64,000 bases of DNA. It comes from Actinocatenispora thailandica. Lineage in GTDB: Bacteria > Actinomycetota > Actinomycetes > Mycobacteriales > Micromonosporaceae. Both the position numbers and the translations under genes were made by a program. Each line of letters begins with the position of its first letter. Within the stretch, counting starts at the first letter, position 1. The stretch is from contig NZ_AP023355.1 of NCBI RefSeq assembly GCF_016865425.1, positions 7,252,198 to 7,316,197 of the forward strand, written 5' to 3'. Positions 8,947 through 17,771 of the stretch are shown here, piece by piece. Below the pieces are notes generated by a model. The model did not search any database, was not told the DNA's origin, and was given only the letters and a program-made list of their open reading frames with translations.

Positions 8947-9531
8947 ATGCCCGAGCCGATACGGCACCGAGTCGCCGATCCGGAGACGCTGAAGGCGCTC
9001 ACCCACCCGCTGCGCCGGCGCATCCTCAGGGAGATCGACCGGGACGGCACGGTCACCTCCACCACGCTCGCCGAGCGCCTCGGGCAGAACACCGGCACCC
9101 TCAGCTACCACCTGCGCCAGCTGGAGCGGTACGGGTACATCGAGGACCTGCCCGAGCGGGGCAACGGGCGGGAACGCTGGTGGCGACGCACCAACACCAG
9201 CTGGCGGACCGCGGACCCGGACACCCTCGACGAGGCCGGCCGCGACCTGGTCGAGCAGGTCACCCGGCGCCGGCTCGCCGAGGACGCGCACGACATCGGC
9301 ACGCTGGTCGACAACCTCGTCACGCACTGGGAGCGGGACAAGCCGATGACCACCTGGTCGCGCGCCGGCACCCACCTGTCACCGGAGCAGTTCCGCGCCT
9401 TCGAGGCCGAATACCTGGAACTCGTACACCGGTACGCGCAGCGCGTCGACGAGGCGCCCCCCGGCGCCCGGCCGGTCCGGATTCGCTGGTTCGCCTACCC
9501 CGAACCGGACGACGACGCCGAACCGGGCTAG
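8947..9531 (+). CDS. ArsR-type winged-helix transcriptional regulator
   Basis: A 194-residue helix-turn-helix regulator. The winged helix occupies residues ~10-80: LKALTHPLRRRILREI, then STTLAERLGQNTGTLSYHLR as the recognition region and the wing GNGRERWWRR. The C-terminal half is helical and may bind a ligand or dimerise. No metal-binding cysteine pair is visible, so it is not a classical metal sensor. It starts at ATG 8947, divergent from the small membrane protein gene; repression of that gene is a reasonable guess. Confidence 0.85.
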   Translation: MPEPIRHRVADPETLKALTHPLRRRILREIDRDGTVTSTTLAERLGQNTGTLSYHLRQLERYGYIEDLPERGNGRERWWRRTNTSWRTADPDTLDEAGRDLVEQVTRRRLAEDAHDIGTLVDNLVTHWERDKPMTTWSRAGTHLSPEQFRAFEAEYLELVHRYAQRVDEAPPGARPVRIRWFAYPEPDDDAEPG

Positions 9532-9560
9532 GGCGCTGTGTGGCGAGCGCCCCGGGCGCG

Positions 9561-10424
9561 TCACTCGGCCGCGGCGGCGGTGACCGCCGCGGTGTCGTCG
9601 ACCTGGCGGGTGCGGAACCGGGGCAACCGGCCCTGGCGCCGCTCGATCAGATGCGCGAGGCGGGTGATCAGCCAGTTGACGATCATGTACATCGCGGCCA
9701 CGACCAGATAGGTCTGGATCGGCGCGTGCACGTACTCGCCGAGGATCTTGCCGGAGTAGAGCAGCTCGGAGTAGGTCACCACGTAGCCGAGCGTGGAGTC
9801 CTTCAGCAGGTTGATCAGCTGCACCAGCAGCAGCGGCAGCAGTGGCCGGATCACCTGGGGCAACACCACCAACCGCATCGCCTGCCCGTACCGCATGCCG
9901 ATCGCGTACGCGGCCTCGGTCTGGCCGCGTGGCAGCGCCAGGATGCCGGCCCGGAACACCTCGGCGATGGTGGCCGAGCCGGTCAGGCAGATCGGTACCG
10001 CGAGCTTCCAGATCGTCGGCAGGTTGATCCCGACCGGCGGCAGCGCCAGCAGGAAAACCAGGATCAGCAGCATCGTCGGCAGCGACCGGAAGATCTCGGT
10101 GAACGCCACCGCCGGCCAGGACACCCAGCGGCGTTTCGACAGCCGGCCGAGCGCGATCGCCGCGCCCGCCGGCATCGAGATCACCGTGCACAGCAGCGTC
10201 ACCAGGATCGTGTACTTCAACCCGTTGAGCAGGAAGCTCAGGATCGGCCACTGGGTGAACGGCTGCCACTTGTCGGCGGCCAGCTGGCCGTGCACCGCGA
10301 ACTGCCGGACCGCGAGCAGCAGCAGCGCCGCCAGCGCCAGCGCCGCGAGGACCGTGGCCACCACGATCCGGCGCCGCCCACGCGGCCCCGGACGGTCGAA
10401 CAGCACCGGCTCGACGCCCCTCAT
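9561..10424 (-). CDS. Amino acid ABC transporter permease (HisM/GlnP type)
   Basis: A 287-residue inner-membrane permease with about five or six membrane helices. The BPD_transp_1 coupling motif is EVFRAGILALPRGQTEAAYA (about residues 155-175), followed by the typical polar-amino-acid segment AMRLVVLPQVIRPLLP. The N-terminus has a cytoplasmic Arg-rich stretch. It is the third gene of a minus-strand importer operon (binding protein 11176-12135, permease 10462-11103, this gene). It resembles GluD of the glutamate uptake system. An ATPase gene does not follow: the next gene is convergent. Confidence 0.93.
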   Translation of the reverse strand: MRGVEPVLFDRPGPRGRRRIVVATVLAALALAALLLLAVRQFAVHGQLAADKWQPFTQWPILSFLLNGLKYTILVTLLCTVISMPAGAAIALGRLSKRRWVSWPAVAFTEIFRSLPTMLLILVFLLALPPVGINLPTIWKLAVPICLTGSATIAEVFRAGILALPRGQTEAAYAIGMRYGQAMRLVVLPQVIRPLLPLLLVQLINLLKDSTLGYVVTYSELLYSGKILGEYVHAPIQTYLVVAAMYMIVNWLITRLAHLIERRQGRLPRFRTRQVDDTAAVTAAAAE

Positions 10425-10461
10425 GCCACGCTCCTCACGCCGGATCCGCCACCGCGCCGGG

Positions 10462-11103
10462 TCATCGCTGGAACCTGACCCGCCGCTCGATCATGCCGAA
10501 GATGTACGCGCTGCCCAGCGTCACCACGATGTACAGCACCGCGGCGCAGCCGTACCAGACCAGCGGTGAGCCGACCGAGAGGCTCAGCACCTTCGTCGCG
10601 TAGGTGAGTTCCTGCGCGCCGACCGCCGCGCACAGCGACGTGCCGAGCACCACGCCGATGAACACGTTGCCGAACGGCTGCACCATCGCCCGGAACGCCT
10701 GCGGCAGCACCACGTAGCGCAGCGACTGGCCGAACGTGAACCCGATCGCGCGGGCCGCCTCGACCTGCCCGAACGGCACCCCGCGGATGCCGGAGCGCAG
10801 CGTCTCGCAGACGATCGCGCCGGCGTAGAGCCCGATGCCCAGGCAGACCGACCAGAACGGCGACAGCACGATGCCGATCCACGGCAGCCCGAACACGCAC
10901 AGCACCAGCAGCACCAGCAGCGGCACCGCGCGGAACGCCTCGACGTAGAACCAGCCGAACGCGCGCAGCGGCAGCACCGGGCTGATCCGGCAGATCGCGA
11001 TCAGGGTGCCGACCACCAGCGCGCCGGCGAACCCCACGAGCACGATCTCCAGGGTGGCCACGAACCCGTGGCCGAGGTCGCCGGCGTGCGAGAAGATGTC
11101 CAC
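10462..11103 (-). CDS. Amino acid ABC transporter permease (GluC-like)
   Basis: A 213-residue permease for polar amino acids. The EAA-type coupling loop reads ETLRSGIRGVPFGQVEAARA and is followed by SLRYVVLPQAFRAMVQP, the conserved signature of the HisM/GlnP class. Membrane helices fill most of the protein. It sits 72 bp after the binding protein gene and 37 bp before the second permease gene, so the three form one operon. The two permeases presumably form a heterodimer. The required ATPase must come from elsewhere. Confidence 0.93.
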   Translation of the reverse strand: MDIFSHAGDLGHGFVATLEIVLVGFAGALVVGTLIAICRISPVLPLRAFGWFYVEAFRAVPLLVLLVLCVFGLPWIGIVLSPFWSVCLGIGLYAGAIVCETLRSGIRGVPFGQVEAARAIGFTFGQSLRYVVLPQAFRAMVQPFGNVFIGVVLGTSLCAAVGAQELTYATKVLSLSVGSPLVWYGCAAVLYIVVTLGSAYIFGMIERRVRFQR

Positions 11104-11175
11104 CGCTGCCTCCGTGGCGTTGACCGGCCGGCCGCCATCGCTGGTGGCCGACCGCTACGACGCTGTCAGGACCTC

Positions 11176-12135
11176 TTAGGAGCCCTTGACCGAGCCGAGC
11201 TTCGGCGGCTCCGGTGCGCTGCCGGACACCACCGTGCCGATGGTGGCCTTCCACAGCTTCGCCCAGGTGCCGTCCTGCTCGATCTTGGTCAGCCAGTCGT
11301 TCACGAACTTCTTGTACGCCGGGTCGTCCTTCGGCAGGCCGATCCCGTACGGCTCCGCGGTGAACGGCTGGCCGACCACCTTGACGTCGGAGTTCGTGCT
11401 CGCGTCGCCGACCAGGATGCCCTGGTCCAGCACGTACGCGTCGACCCGGCCCTGCTGCACCGCCTGCAGGCAGTCGTTGTTCTCCTCGAACAGCTGCACC
11501 TTCGCCTTCGGCGCGAACTTCTTCAGGTCGTTCGCGGCGGTCGAGCTGGACTCGGTGGCGACCTTCTTGCCGTTGAGGTCCTTGACCGTCTTGATCGAGG
11601 TGTTGTCCTTCTTCACCAGGATCGCGTCGCCGGAGGAGTAGTACGGCCCGGCGAACGCCACCTTCTGCGCCCGCTCCGGGGTGATCGTGTACGTCGCGAA
11701 CACCGCGTTGACCGAGTGGTTCTGCAGCAGCGCCTCGCGGGTCTCCACCTGGACCTGCTTCATGTCGGTCTGCGGTTTGCCCGTGATGTACTTCGCGAGC
11801 ATCTTCGCCAGGTCCGCATCGAATCCGGTCAGGTCGCCCGAGGTCGGGTCCTTCAGGGAGAACAGCGGCGCCGAGGCGGTCCCGCCGTACACCAGCTTGC
11901 CGTCCGCCTTGATCTTCTTCAGCGTCGGGCTGTCCGGCAGGCTGGACGCCACCGGCGCGGAGCTGATGATCTTGTCGACGGTACTGGCCGAGCCGGAGCC
12001 ACCGGCCTTCGTGCTGCCGGCGTTCGGCGTCGCGGAGTTGCCGCTGCAACCCGCCGCGGCGAGCAACGCACCCAGCAGCGGCACCGCGACCAGCGCGGCG
12101 CGTCGGCGGGCGCCGACCGTCCTGCTGATGCTCAT
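11176..12135 (-). CDS. Glutamate/polar amino acid ABC transporter substrate-binding lipoprotein
   Basis: A 319-residue extracytoplasmic binding protein (SBP_bac_3). The start at 12135 is chosen because it gives a lipoprotein signal (RRRAALVAVPLLGALLAAAG with a cysteine next) behind a GGGAGG ribosome-binding site. The frame is open further upstream but without a signal. Domain motifs include LTGFDADLAKMLAKYI, AVFATYTITPERAQKVAFAG and GKKVATESSSTAANDLK, typical of glutamate/glutamine-binding proteins. The mature N-terminus is a Ser/Gly-rich linker. Amino-acid preference is inferred from family resemblance only. Confidence 0.93.
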   Translation of the reverse strand: MSISRTVGARRRAALVAVPLLGALLAAAGCSGNSATPNAGSTKAGGSGSASTVDKIISSAPVASSLPDSPTLKKIKADGKLVYGGTASAPLFSLKDPTSGDLTGFDADLAKMLAKYITGKPQTDMKQVQVETREALLQNHSVNAVFATYTITPERAQKVAFAGPYYSSGDAILVKKDNTSIKTVKDLNGKKVATESSSTAANDLKKFAPKAKVQLFEENNDCLQAVQQGRVDAYVLDQGILVGDASTNSDVKVVGQPFTAEPYGIGLPKDDPAYKKFVNDWLTKIEQDGTWAKLWKATIGTVVSGSAPEPPKLGSVKGS

Positions 12136-12479
12136 TCCCTTACCTCCCAAGCGCTGCCACGTCGGACGAGCCGCCGGCGGCACGTTGTCGAGTCGGCCGA
12201 GCTGGGAGCCCGCGCGGCCCGGACCGCCAGTGACGCCGTCCGGTGCGGACCGCCGCGGTCGAAGCCCGACCGCCGACCGTCCACGCGCCGCTATCGGACA
12301 CCGACCGGCCAAACAGTCAGTCGTGTACGGCCCACCATTCTTACACTGCGTTGCCCGTGCGGCGCGGCCGTTATCAGCCGGCAACCCGCAACCCGCCCCG
12401 CCGGTACCGAGAGTTCCGGTTCGGATGCCGTCCGCCATCCTGTCGCCACACCGGTCCGCCGGATGGCATCGTGGGCCGC

Positions 12480-14000
12480 ATGGGCGAAGCTGTCCGCACC
12501 GACCGCGCGGCGCACCGGGGCACCGCCGGATCCGTCGCGTTCTCCTCCGGTACCGGCCGCGGCGTGCTGCTCGCGACGGTGCTCGCGTCCGGTATGGCGA
12601 TGCTCGACGGCACCGTCGTGAACGTCGCACTGCCGCACATCGGCAAGGAGCTGCACGCCGAACTGTCCGGTCTACAGTGGACGATCACCGGGTACACGCT
12701 GACCCTGGCGGCGCTGATCCTGCTCGGCGGCTCGCTCGGCGACCGGTACGGGCGGCGCCGGGTGTTCGTGATCGGCACCGCCTGGTTCGCCGCCGCCTCG
12801 GCGCTGTGCGGCGTCGCGCCGACGATGCCGGTACTGATCGGGGCCCGGCTGCTGCAGGGCGTCGGCGGCGCGCTGCTCACCCCCGGCTCGCTCGCGCTGA
12901 TCCAGGCGACGTTCCGCAAGGACGACCGGGCGCGGGCGATCGGTGCCTGGTCCGGTCTGGGCGGCGTGGCCACCGCGATCGGCCCGCTGCTGGGCGGCTG
13001 GCTGGTGGACGCGGCCAGCTGGCGGTTCGTGTTCTACCTCAACCTGCCGCTCGCCGCGCTGGCTGTCGCGGTCACCCTGCGGTACGTGCCGGAGAGCCGG
13101 GACCCGCAGAACACCGGCCCGTTCGACGTGCTGGGCGCGGCGCTGTGCGCGCTCGGCCTGGCCGGCGTGACCTACGCGCTGGTGCAACCGACCGACGCGG
13201 CGGGCCGGCCGGTCGGGCTGATCGCCGGCGCGCTCGGGGTCGCCGCGCTGGTGGCGTTCCTGCTGCGGCAGCGGTGGGCGGCGAACCCGATGCTGCCGCT
13301 CGGCCTGTTTCGCTCCCGCACCTTCAGCACCATCAACGCGGTCACCTTCGCGGTGTACGCGGGGCTCAGCGGCCTGATGTTCTTCGTCGTCCTGCAACTG
13401 CAGACGGTCTCCGGTTACACCGCCCTGGCGGCGGGCGTGTCGCTGCTGCCGTTCACGCTGATCATGCTGGCGCTGTCGGCGACCTCGGGCCGGGTCGCCC
13501 AGCGCATCGGGCCGCGGACCCAGCTGATCGCCGGCCCGGCGCTGACCGCGGTGGGGATGCTGCTGATGCTGCGGATCGGGCCGCACGCGAACTACCTGAC
13601 CGACGTGCTGCCGGCGGTCGTGGTCGTCGGGCTGGGCATGACGGTGGTGGTGGCGCCGCTGACCGCGACGGTGCTGGCCGCCGCGGACGAGCGGCACGCC
13701 GGCATCGCCAGCGGCGTCAACAACGCCGTCGCCCGCGCCGCCGGACTGCTCGCGGTCGCCGCCCTGCCGCTGGCGGCCGGCCTGTCCGGCGCCGCGTACC
13801 AGGAACCGACCGCGTTCGATCACGGGTTCCGGATCGCGATGCTGATCTGCGCCGCGCTGCTCGCGGCCGGTAGCGTGCTCTCGGCGGTACTGCTTCGCCC
13901 CACCGGTCGGCTGCCCGCCGAGCGGGCGCCGGCGTCCCGGGTGAGCTGCCCGGTCACCGGACCGCCGGTGGAACCGAGTCGGCGGCCGAACGGCGGCTGA
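12480..14000 (+). CDS. DHA2-family MFS drug exporter (EmrB/QacA type)
   Basis: A 506-residue exporter with 14 predicted membrane helices. The ATG at 12480 fits, since family-like sequence starts GVLLATVLASGMAMLDGTVV about 25 residues in. Motif A between helices 2 and 3 is GGSLGDRYGRRRVF, and motif C is seen as GPLLGGWLVDAASWRFVFYL. It probably exports hydrophobic drugs or metabolites with the proton gradient. It has no adjacent regulator in its own orientation. A strong GC-rich hairpin follows the stop codon. The C-terminal ~30 residues are hydrophilic. Confidence 0.92.
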   Translation: MGEAVRTDRAAHRGTAGSVAFSSGTGRGVLLATVLASGMAMLDGTVVNVALPHIGKELHAELSGLQWTITGYTLTLAALILLGGSLGDRYGRRRVFVIGTAWFAAASALCGVAPTMPVLIGARLLQGVGGALLTPGSLALIQATFRKDDRARAIGAWSGLGGVATAIGPLLGGWLVDAASWRFVFYLNLPLAALAVAVTLRYVPESRDPQNTGPFDVLGAALCALGLAGVTYALVQPTDAAGRPVGLIAGALGVAALVAFLLRQRWAANPMLPLGLFRSRTFSTINAVTFAVYAGLSGLMFFVVLQLQTVSGYTALAAGVSLLPFTLIMLALSATSGRVAQRIGPRTQLIAGPALTAVGMLLMLRIGPHANYLTDVLPAVVVVGLGMTVVVAPLTATVLAAADERHAGIASGVNNAVARAAGLLAVAALPLAAGLSGAAYQEPTAFDHGFRIAMLICAALLAAGSVLSAVLLRPTGRLPAERAPASRVSCPVTGPPVEPSRRPNGG

Positions 14001-14030
14001 CCGGCCCGGTGCCCGACCACCCGGGCCGGT
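14000..14030 (+). terminator. GC-rich hairpin after the DHA2 exporter
   Basis: A perfect 10-bp stem, ACCGGCCCGG (14000-14009) and CCGGGCCGGT (14021-14030), with an 11-base loop starts at the last base of the exporter stop codon. It lacks a T-tract, as is usual in actinobacteria. It may separate the exporter from the downstream aldolase gene at 14068. Confidence 0.6.
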
Positions 14031-14067
14031 TCGGGGTGGACCTGCCCCCCATCGAGAGGACGACGCG

Positions 14068-14709
14068 ATGCTGCTGGCCGCCGAGCGGGCCGAGGTGGTG
14101 GCGGTGTGCCGCCGGCTGGTGGCCGAGCGACTGGTCGTCGGTACCGCCGGTAACGTCAGCGTCCGGGTCGGTGACCTGGTCGCGGTGACCCCGTCCGGGG
14201 TCGACTACGGCACCCTGACCGCCGATCAGGTCGGCGTGCACCGGTTGGACGGGACGCCGGTGCAGGCGCCGCTCGCGCCGACCAGCGAGGCGCCGATGCA
14301 CCTCGCCTGCTACGCGTCCCGGGACGCCGGCGCCATCGTGCACACCCATTCGGTCGCCGCGACGGCGCTGTCCTGCCTGGTCGACGAGGTACCGCCGGTG
14401 CACTACTACCTGGGGATGTTCGGCGGCCGGCTGCGGGTCGCCGAGTATGCGAGCTACGGCACGCCGCGACTCGCGGAGAACATGCTGGCGGCGCTCGGCG
14501 ACGGCACCGGCGTGCTGCTCGCCAACCACGGTGCGGTGACCCTCGGTGACACGCTGGCCGCCGCGTACGACCGGGCGGTCTACCTGGAGTACGTCTGCGA
14601 CGTGGCGCTGCGGGTGCTCGGCGCCGGCCGGCCGCCGAAGTTGCTGGACGACGCCGAACTCGCCGCAATCACCGCCCGGCTCGGGCGCTACGGCCAGCCG
14701 CGCCGCTGA
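14068..14709 (+). CDS. Class II aldolase/adducin family protein (fuculose-phosphate aldolase-like)
   Basis: A 213-residue zinc-dependent aldolase. It has the phosphate-binding entry GTAGNVSVRVGD, the catalytic glutamate in PTSEAPMHLACYA (around residue 73), the zinc histidines in IVHTHSVAATAL and the third histidine in LLANHGAV. Length matches L-fuculose-1-phosphate aldolase. It would cleave a ketose 1-phosphate to dihydroxyacetone phosphate and an aldehyde in the cytosol. No kinase or isomerase of a deoxysugar pathway is adjacent, so the substrate is open. It starts 67 bp after the exporter. Confidence 0.9.
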   Translation: MLLAAERAEVVAVCRRLVAERLVVGTAGNVSVRVGDLVAVTPSGVDYGTLTADQVGVHRLDGTPVQAPLAPTSEAPMHLACYASRDAGAIVHTHSVAATALSCLVDEVPPVHYYLGMFGGRLRVAEYASYGTPRLAENMLAALGDGTGVLLANHGAVTLGDTLAAAYDRAVYLEYVCDVALRVLGAGRPPKLLDDAELAAITARLGRYGQPRR

Positions 14710-14803
14710 CGTCGCCACGGGCGGGCGGTCGCCCGCGCCGCATGCGGGTCAGGCCGGGGCCGGATGCAGGTCGGTACGGGCGGTCGCCGTCGCCGCCTGC
14801 GGG

Positions 14804-15073
14804 TCAGTGCGGGCGGTCGCCCTCGCCGCCGCGGGCGAGGACGGCCAGCACGAGGCGGTGCACCGGCTCCGCGTCGGCCGCGTCGTGCAGCGTGCAGCTG
14901 CCGCCCTTCACCGTGTACCACTCGTCGGCGCCCTGGTACTGCACCTCGACGACGAGCCGGCGCTCGCCGTCCACCGTGGTACGCAGCGTGACCGGGCCGG
15001 TGATCACCCCGACCTCGTCGGTGAACACGCCGCCCTGGCCGGTACTGAAGTCTCCCGAGTACGTCTGGCTCAT
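14804..15073 (-). CDS. Small conserved-looking protein, unknown function
   Basis: An 89-residue protein starting MSQTYSGDFSTGQGGVFTDE and followed by alternating beta-type sequence (GPVTLRTTVDGERRLVVEVQ, EWYTVKGGSCTLH). The pattern suggests a small all-beta domain. It has no signal peptide or membrane segment. The ATG at 15073 is preferred over an upstream in-frame start because upstream residues are Arg/Thr-rich and unstructured. It stands between the aldolase and the secreted nuclease. I do not recognise a family. Confidence 0.6.
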   Translation of the reverse strand: MSQTYSGDFSTGQGGVFTDEVGVITGPVTLRTTVDGERRLVVEVQYQGADEWYTVKGGSCTLHDAADAEPVHRLVLAVLARGGEGDRPH

Positions 15074-15155
15074 GGCGCCGATCGTGCCGGCCGGCGCGGC
15101 ACGCTGCCAGGTTTTGTCGGATGTCCGGCGCACACCGGACATCCGCCGGCTCACC

Positions 15156-15788
15156 TCAGCAGTGGTTGGTGAGCATGTCGCTCAGCGCGGCCTTCTCGGC
15201 GCTGGTGACGGTCAGCTTCCACACGTACTTGACCTGGATCCAGTCCCGCGCGTAGTAGCACCACTCGCTCTCCGACGGCGGCTTCCACTCGGACGGGTCC
15301 TGGTCGCCCTTGGACTCGTTGCTGGACGCGGACACCGCGATCAGCTGCGGGTCGGTCAGGTCGTTCGCGAAGTCCTGCCGCTTCGCCGTGGTCCAGTCCG
15401 CGGCGCCGGACCGCCACGCGTCCGCGAGCGGCACGATGTGGTCGATCTGCACCTTGCTCGGGTCGGTGGTCGTGGTCTGGTCGTACACGCTGTACCAGGA
15501 GCCGGCGGTGGGGTAGCAGTCGTTGCCGACGGTGACGCCGCTGCCGTCGCGCTGGAGCACCACCTCGCGGGTGTTGCAGTTGTCGCCCTGCGAGATCCAG
15601 TGCGGGAACTTGTCCCGGCTGTACCCGTCCATCGATCCGGGCGCCGCGACGGTCAGGGTGGCCAGGTGCGTCGCGGATTCGCTCGCCGACGGCGGGGTCG
15701 GCGGGTACGCCTGGGCGGGACCGGCCAGCCCGATCGCGGCGAGGGTGCCGGCAGCCACCACGGCGCCGAGCACGGTTCGGATGCGCAT
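15156..15788 (-). CDS. Secreted HNH nuclease family protein (DUF1524-like)
   Basis: A 210-residue exported protein. The start at 15788 is supported by an AGGAGG site and a clear Sec signal, MRIRTVLGAVVAAGTLAAIG, with an AQA-Y cleavage site. The HNH core is IDHIVPLADAWRSGA around residue 125. It is followed by NDLTDPQLIAVSASSNESKG, DQDPSEWKPP and CYYARDWIQVKYVW, the arrangement of secreted HNH/DUF1524 proteins common in Streptomyces and relatives. Cysteines are paired in a way suited to secretion. It probably degrades extracellular nucleic acid; this is family-based inference. Confidence 0.88.
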   Translation of the reverse strand: MRIRTVLGAVVAAGTLAAIGLAGPAQAYPPTPPSASESATHLATLTVAAPGSMDGYSRDKFPHWISQGDNCNTREVVLQRDGSGVTVGNDCYPTAGSWYSVYDQTTTTDPSKVQIDHIVPLADAWRSGAADWTTAKRQDFANDLTDPQLIAVSASSNESKGDQDPSEWKPPSESEWCYYARDWIQVKYVWKLTVTSAEKAALSDMLTNHC

Positions 15789-15965
15789 CTGTCCTCCTCC
15801 GTCGGGAAACTTCATACCTTGGGAGGCATCATGCACGTTTTTACCCCGGTATGGGAGGGGACAAATACCCAACAATCGGTGACAGACCGGCGTCGGGCGA
15901 TCACCCGCCGGACGATCGCCACCGTCGGACGATCGTGCGTCGACGATTCCGCGGCCCGGCTGCGG

Positions 15966-16586
15966 TCAGTACGGCGGCAGGATGCCCCGCTCCAGCGCGG
16001 CCGTGACGGCGGCGGTGCGGTCCGAGACGCCGAGCTTGCCGAACGTGCGCAGCAGGTGCGTCTTGACCGTCGCCTCGCTGATCAGCAGCGCCCGGCCGAT
16101 CTCCGCGTTCGTCCGGCCGGCGCCGACCAGCCGCAACACCTCGATCTCCCGCGAGGTCAGCCCGACCGGCGAGCGCAGCCGGGAGACCAGCTTCGCGGCG
16201 ACCGACGGGGCCAGTACCGTCTCGCCGCGCGACGCCGCCCGGATCGCCTGCGCGAGCTCCGCCCGGCCGGCGTCCTTCAACAGGTAGCCGGTCGCGCCCG
16301 CCTCGACCGCGCGCAGGATGTCGGCGTCGTTCTCGTACGTGGTGAGCACCACGACGCGGCAGCGCGGCTGCTGCGCGAGCACCGCGACGGTGGCCGCCAC
16401 GCCGTCGCCGTTCGGCATCCGCAGGTCCATCAGCACCACGTCCGGGTCCTGCGCGCGGGCCGCGACGACCGCCTCGGCCGCCGACCCGGCCTCGCCGACC
16501 ACCTCGATGTCGGCCTCCGCGCCGAGCATCCCGCGCAGCCCCTCCCGGACCACCGGATGGTCGTCCACCAGCAGCACCCGGATCAT
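15966..16586 (-). CDS. NarL/FixJ-family response regulator
   Basis: A 206-residue two-component regulator. The receiver domain has the acidic pocket LLVDDHP, the phosphorylated aspartate in VVLMDLRMPNGDG (about residue 54) and the conserved lysine in GYLLKDA. The LuxR-type HTH is LTSREIEVLRLVGAGRTNAE with KTHLLRTFGKLGV. The gene overlaps the histidine kinase by four bases (16583-16586, ATGA), so the pair is translationally coupled. The target genes are unknown; nothing adjacent suggests the stimulus. Confidence 0.94.
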   Translation of the reverse strand: MIRVLLVDDHPVVREGLRGMLGAEADIEVVGEAGSAAEAVVAARAQDPDVVLMDLRMPNGDGVAATVAVLAQQPRCRVVVLTTYENDADILRAVEAGATGYLLKDAGRAELAQAIRAASRGETVLAPSVAAKLVSRLRSPVGLTSREIEVLRLVGAGRTNAEIGRALLISEATVKTHLLRTFGKLGVSDRTAAVTAALERGILPPY

Positions 16587-17749
16587 GCCGGCACGTCCAC
16601 GGTCAGCGTGGTACCGCGCCCCGGCGTACTGGCGATCTCCAGCCGGCCGCCCACCTGCGCGACGCGTTCCCGCATGCCGTGCAGGCCGAACCCGGCCGCC
16701 GCGGCCGGATCGAAGCCGACACCGTCGTCGGCCACGGTCAGCCGCACCGCGTCCGCCAGGTACCTCAGCCGCAGCCTCGCGGTGGCCGCCCGGGCGTGCC
16801 GGCGCACGTTGGTCAGCGACTCCTGGGCACAGCGCAACACGACCACCTCCGTACCGGCCGGCAGCGGGCGCGGCTCGCCGGTGAGTTCCCAGCCGGCGTC
16901 GATGCCGGTCTCCTCGCCGAGCCGGCCGGCCAGCCGGCGCAGCGCGTCCGGCAGCGACGACCCGGTCAGGTTCGTCGGCGGCTGCGCGCCGACCAGCGCG
17001 CGGGCCTCCGCGAGGTTCTCCCGGGCGGCGCGCGCGGCCCGCTCCAGGTGCACCTTCGCCTGCTCCGGCGGTGCCGCCTCGGCCGCCTGGAGCAGCATCA
17101 GGATGCTGGTGAAGCCCTGCGCCAGGGTGTCGTGGATCTCGGTCGACAGCCGCTGCCGCTCGGCCAGCGCGCCGGCCGCGCGTTCCGCCGCGGCGAGGTC
17201 CGCCCGCGCGTCGGCGAGCTGGGCGATCAGGTCCGCCCGCTCCCGGCTCTGCTGGATGATGCGCTGGATCCACCACCCGAAGTACGCCGCGCACGCCACC
17301 ACCACCAGGGCCGCACCGGTGCCGACCAGGCTCGGGTACGTGGCCTCGCCGGCCAGCGCGGTCACCGGAACCACGTTGCCGACCAGGGTGGCGAGCACCG
17401 CCCAGCGCAGCGGCAGCAGCAGGAACGCCTGCGGGATCGCGGCGAACAGCAGGCACGAACTCGACAGCGTCGCCGCCTGCGCGGTGACCAGCAGCGCCAG
17501 CGCGCCGAGCTGGTAGCCGGCGGTCCGCGCCGACATCGGCCGCATCCGGACCGCCCGCCGGCCGACCAGGCAGTACCAGCCGGTCAGCGCGATCAGCGCG
17601 GCCAGCGCGACGACCCGGCCGCCGCCTGCCCCCGAGTACCAGACGGCGGCGAGGGAACCGGCCATCACGAGCCCGTAGTACGCGTCGCGCACGACAGCCC
17701 CCCGCGTCCAGGCGTGCACGGTCTCGGGGTGGGGCGGCGGCTGCGGCAC
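16583..17749 (-). CDS. Sensor histidine kinase (HisKA_3 type)
   Basis: A 388-residue membrane kinase. The first ~160 residues contain about five or six membrane helices without an extracellular sensor domain. The dimerisation/phosphoacceptor helix is LAERQRLSTEIHDTLAQGFT (histidine near residue 205). The HATPase region contains AQESLTNVRRHARA, ADDGVGFDP and GLHGMRERVAQVGG. This is the usual partner of NarL-type regulators in actinobacteria. The membrane-embedded sensor suggests that it detects membrane or cell-envelope stress, but this is only inference. Confidence 0.93.
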   Translation of the reverse strand: MPQPPPHPETVHAWTRGAVVRDAYYGLVMAGSLAAVWYSGAGGGRVVALAALIALTGWYCLVGRRAVRMRPMSARTAGYQLGALALLVTAQAATLSSSCLLFAAIPQAFLLLPLRWAVLATLVGNVVPVTALAGEATYPSLVGTGAALVVVACAAYFGWWIQRIIQQSRERADLIAQLADARADLAAAERAAGALAERQRLSTEIHDTLAQGFTSILMLLQAAEAAPPEQAKVHLERAARAARENLAEARALVGAQPPTNLTGSSLPDALRRLAGRLGEETGIDAGWELTGEPRPLPAGTEVVVLRCAQESLTNVRRHARAATARLRLRYLADAVRLTVADDGVGFDPAAAAGFGLHGMRERVAQVGGRLEIASTPGRGTTLTVDVPA

Positions 17750-17771
17750 CGGACCAGCATGCGGTACCGGA

